DNA from: Macrosoma leucophasiata
Taxonomy: Eukaryota; Arthropoda; Insecta; Lepidoptera; Hedylidae
DNA: 64,000 bases
NCBI GenBank assembly: GCA_036365455.1
Contig: JAWQUS010000002.1
Coordinates: 1,488,001 to 1,552,000, forward strand
Reading direction: 5' to 3'
The translations under genes were made by a program, and so were the position numbers. Each line of letters opens with the position of its first letter. Within the stretch, counting starts at the first letter, position 1. The notes below the pieces were generated by a model. It was not told the origin of the DNA and made no database searches. It saw only the letters and a list, made by a program, of their open reading frames with translations. Shown piece after piece: positions 62,915-64,000 of the stretch.

Positions 62915-64000
62915 GCGACAGTGCTGAACACTATCATTTGGCGGCAGATAGATTAGGCAATGCGGTGGTGCCTACGTCCTGGAGCTACTACACTTGGAAC
63001 TCTACCACCAGTATGAACGATAACGGTCGTAAGAAGGCTTTAGTACTCCAATAGAAATAACAATTCAAATAAACACTAGAATTTCTTGTGCTCCCAAATT
63101 ATACGTCTCATTTACATAATTATATGAACCGGTTTGGTATTTATTTCAATTGACTCCCACCTAACATGTTTTTATGGGCGTTTTGATTAGGTACGACTTC
63201 GCGAATTCACCGTTTAGATAGATAACAATTTAAAACTAACTAACTTGAGTCTGGATGACTAAGCCCAGCGTAGCAGGTCACTACTGCTACGGTTCGATGC
63301 TCGGAATATGTCCGGGGATAACGTTTTCGCAGGTTTTCGCGAGCTTCATACATTCATAAGACCAGGCTGAACACCGTCGAATTAGTCTGCCCGTGAACAC
63401 GGTAGCTGGAAAGCGACCGAAACGTCGGGTATAAGAAGTTTGGGAGTGTTGTAATACGCGAGAAAATCTGCAAATTTAATTTCTACAATGTCCGAGGATG
63501 TCAGTACGTTCGCCACTCATTATGGGACTAAATGTAATCTTGGGTGTTTCCATGCATATGCGTACCTATAATTTAATTACTCGCCAACCATATTGCCATA
63601 CTTGAGAGTGTTTCATGATGCACTTAGATAATTATTATTACCACCTGTACTAAACATCTCATGATTTATGCAATAAATGAATTGAATTTGACATTTACCT
63701 CTACCTACCGCTTCGGGGAAAAATGAAGTAAACAATCAAGTTGCTTCGACCCAAATCACGATATAACTGGTCCAACACCTGAGCCCTACATACATTATCA
63801 GCTTCAATCATCTCAAGTCATGATTATCACTTTGTTTTGCTATTTATCTCAATTCTATAACAAGATAAAAGATGTTTGCCATCCAAACCTTCAACAGTAT
63901 TAAACGACTCATAGAATGACTCATTGATAGTATAATTGACATCGTTTTTGCATATTGAGACACAATTAGCGTTCTATTTATTATAACATGTTGAAATCGA

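Larger units (their letters stand above)
60329..64000 (+). other. Klp98A intron 4 (to window end)
   Basis: It contains repeat A (60467-60750), SINE C (60757-60930), further repeat A pieces (60940-61208 and 62630-63012), a Penelope-like element and a MITE, then a Penelope-end fragment at 63330-63480 (gtagctggaaagcgaccgaa). From 63500 to the end only short SINE B-like words are seen. Confidence 0.6.

Overview
The window reads as nuclear DNA of a moth or butterfly (Lepidoptera). Genes are split into short GC-rich exons with GT-AG introns, and the introns are packed with tRNA-derived SINEs, MITEs with exact target-site duplications, a Dong/R4-type retrotransposon sitting in TAA repeats, a piggyBac-type MITE in TTAA and Penelope-like elements. 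There are no bacterial-style operons, rRNA genes or CRISPR arrays. Lepidoptera is inferred from the gene families and repeat style, not from a search.

Three host genes are supported. (1) Positions 526-29406, + strand: the last 20 exons of an Acf1/BAZ1A-like chromatin-remodelling subunit (DDT, WHIM segments, two PHD fingers, bromodomain, stop). The reading phase is continuous over all 20 exons (1,117 codons plus stop); the N-terminal WAC part lies before the window. (2) Positions 32458-34514, - strand: a complete two-coding-exon gene for a 76-residue single-pass protein, probably mitochondrial, with a likely extra 5' UTR exon. (3) Positions 35200 to beyond 64000, + strand: the first four coding exons of a kinesin-3 motor most like Klp98A/KIF16B, spread over 25 kb, with the P-loop in exon 4. 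Genes 1 and 2 are tail to tail; genes 2 and 3 are head to head across about 0.7 kb.

The most striking signal is inside the Acf1-like gene. Three exons have copies of their own 3' part plus splice donor in the following intron. The exon at 2186-2355 is followed by four further copies (162- or 176-bp period). The exon at 9365-9565 is followed by 22 apparently identical 185-bp units, each a 165-nt (55-codon, phase 0-0) exon body separated by a 20-nt GT...AG spacer, ending in a truncated copy near 13680. The exon at 15063-15251 has a single diverged echo near 15683-15738. This could be a splice-site ladder that varies a remodeller protein, a recurrent duplication mechanism, or partly an assembly effect.

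The rest is nested mobile DNA. An approximately 140-220-bp MITE makes exact 8-bp target duplications in three of its four copies. A CATAGAGCAACAC-ended MITE also makes 8-bp duplications. tRNA-like sequences occur as inverted pairs. A Penelope-like element with inverted 0.53-kb arms lies at 61220-62618. A nearly intact restriction-endonuclease-type LINE lies at 38827-42835, and a pogo/Tigger relic at 28539-28870. The kinesin introns of 8.3 and 14.5 kb consist largely of such insertions.
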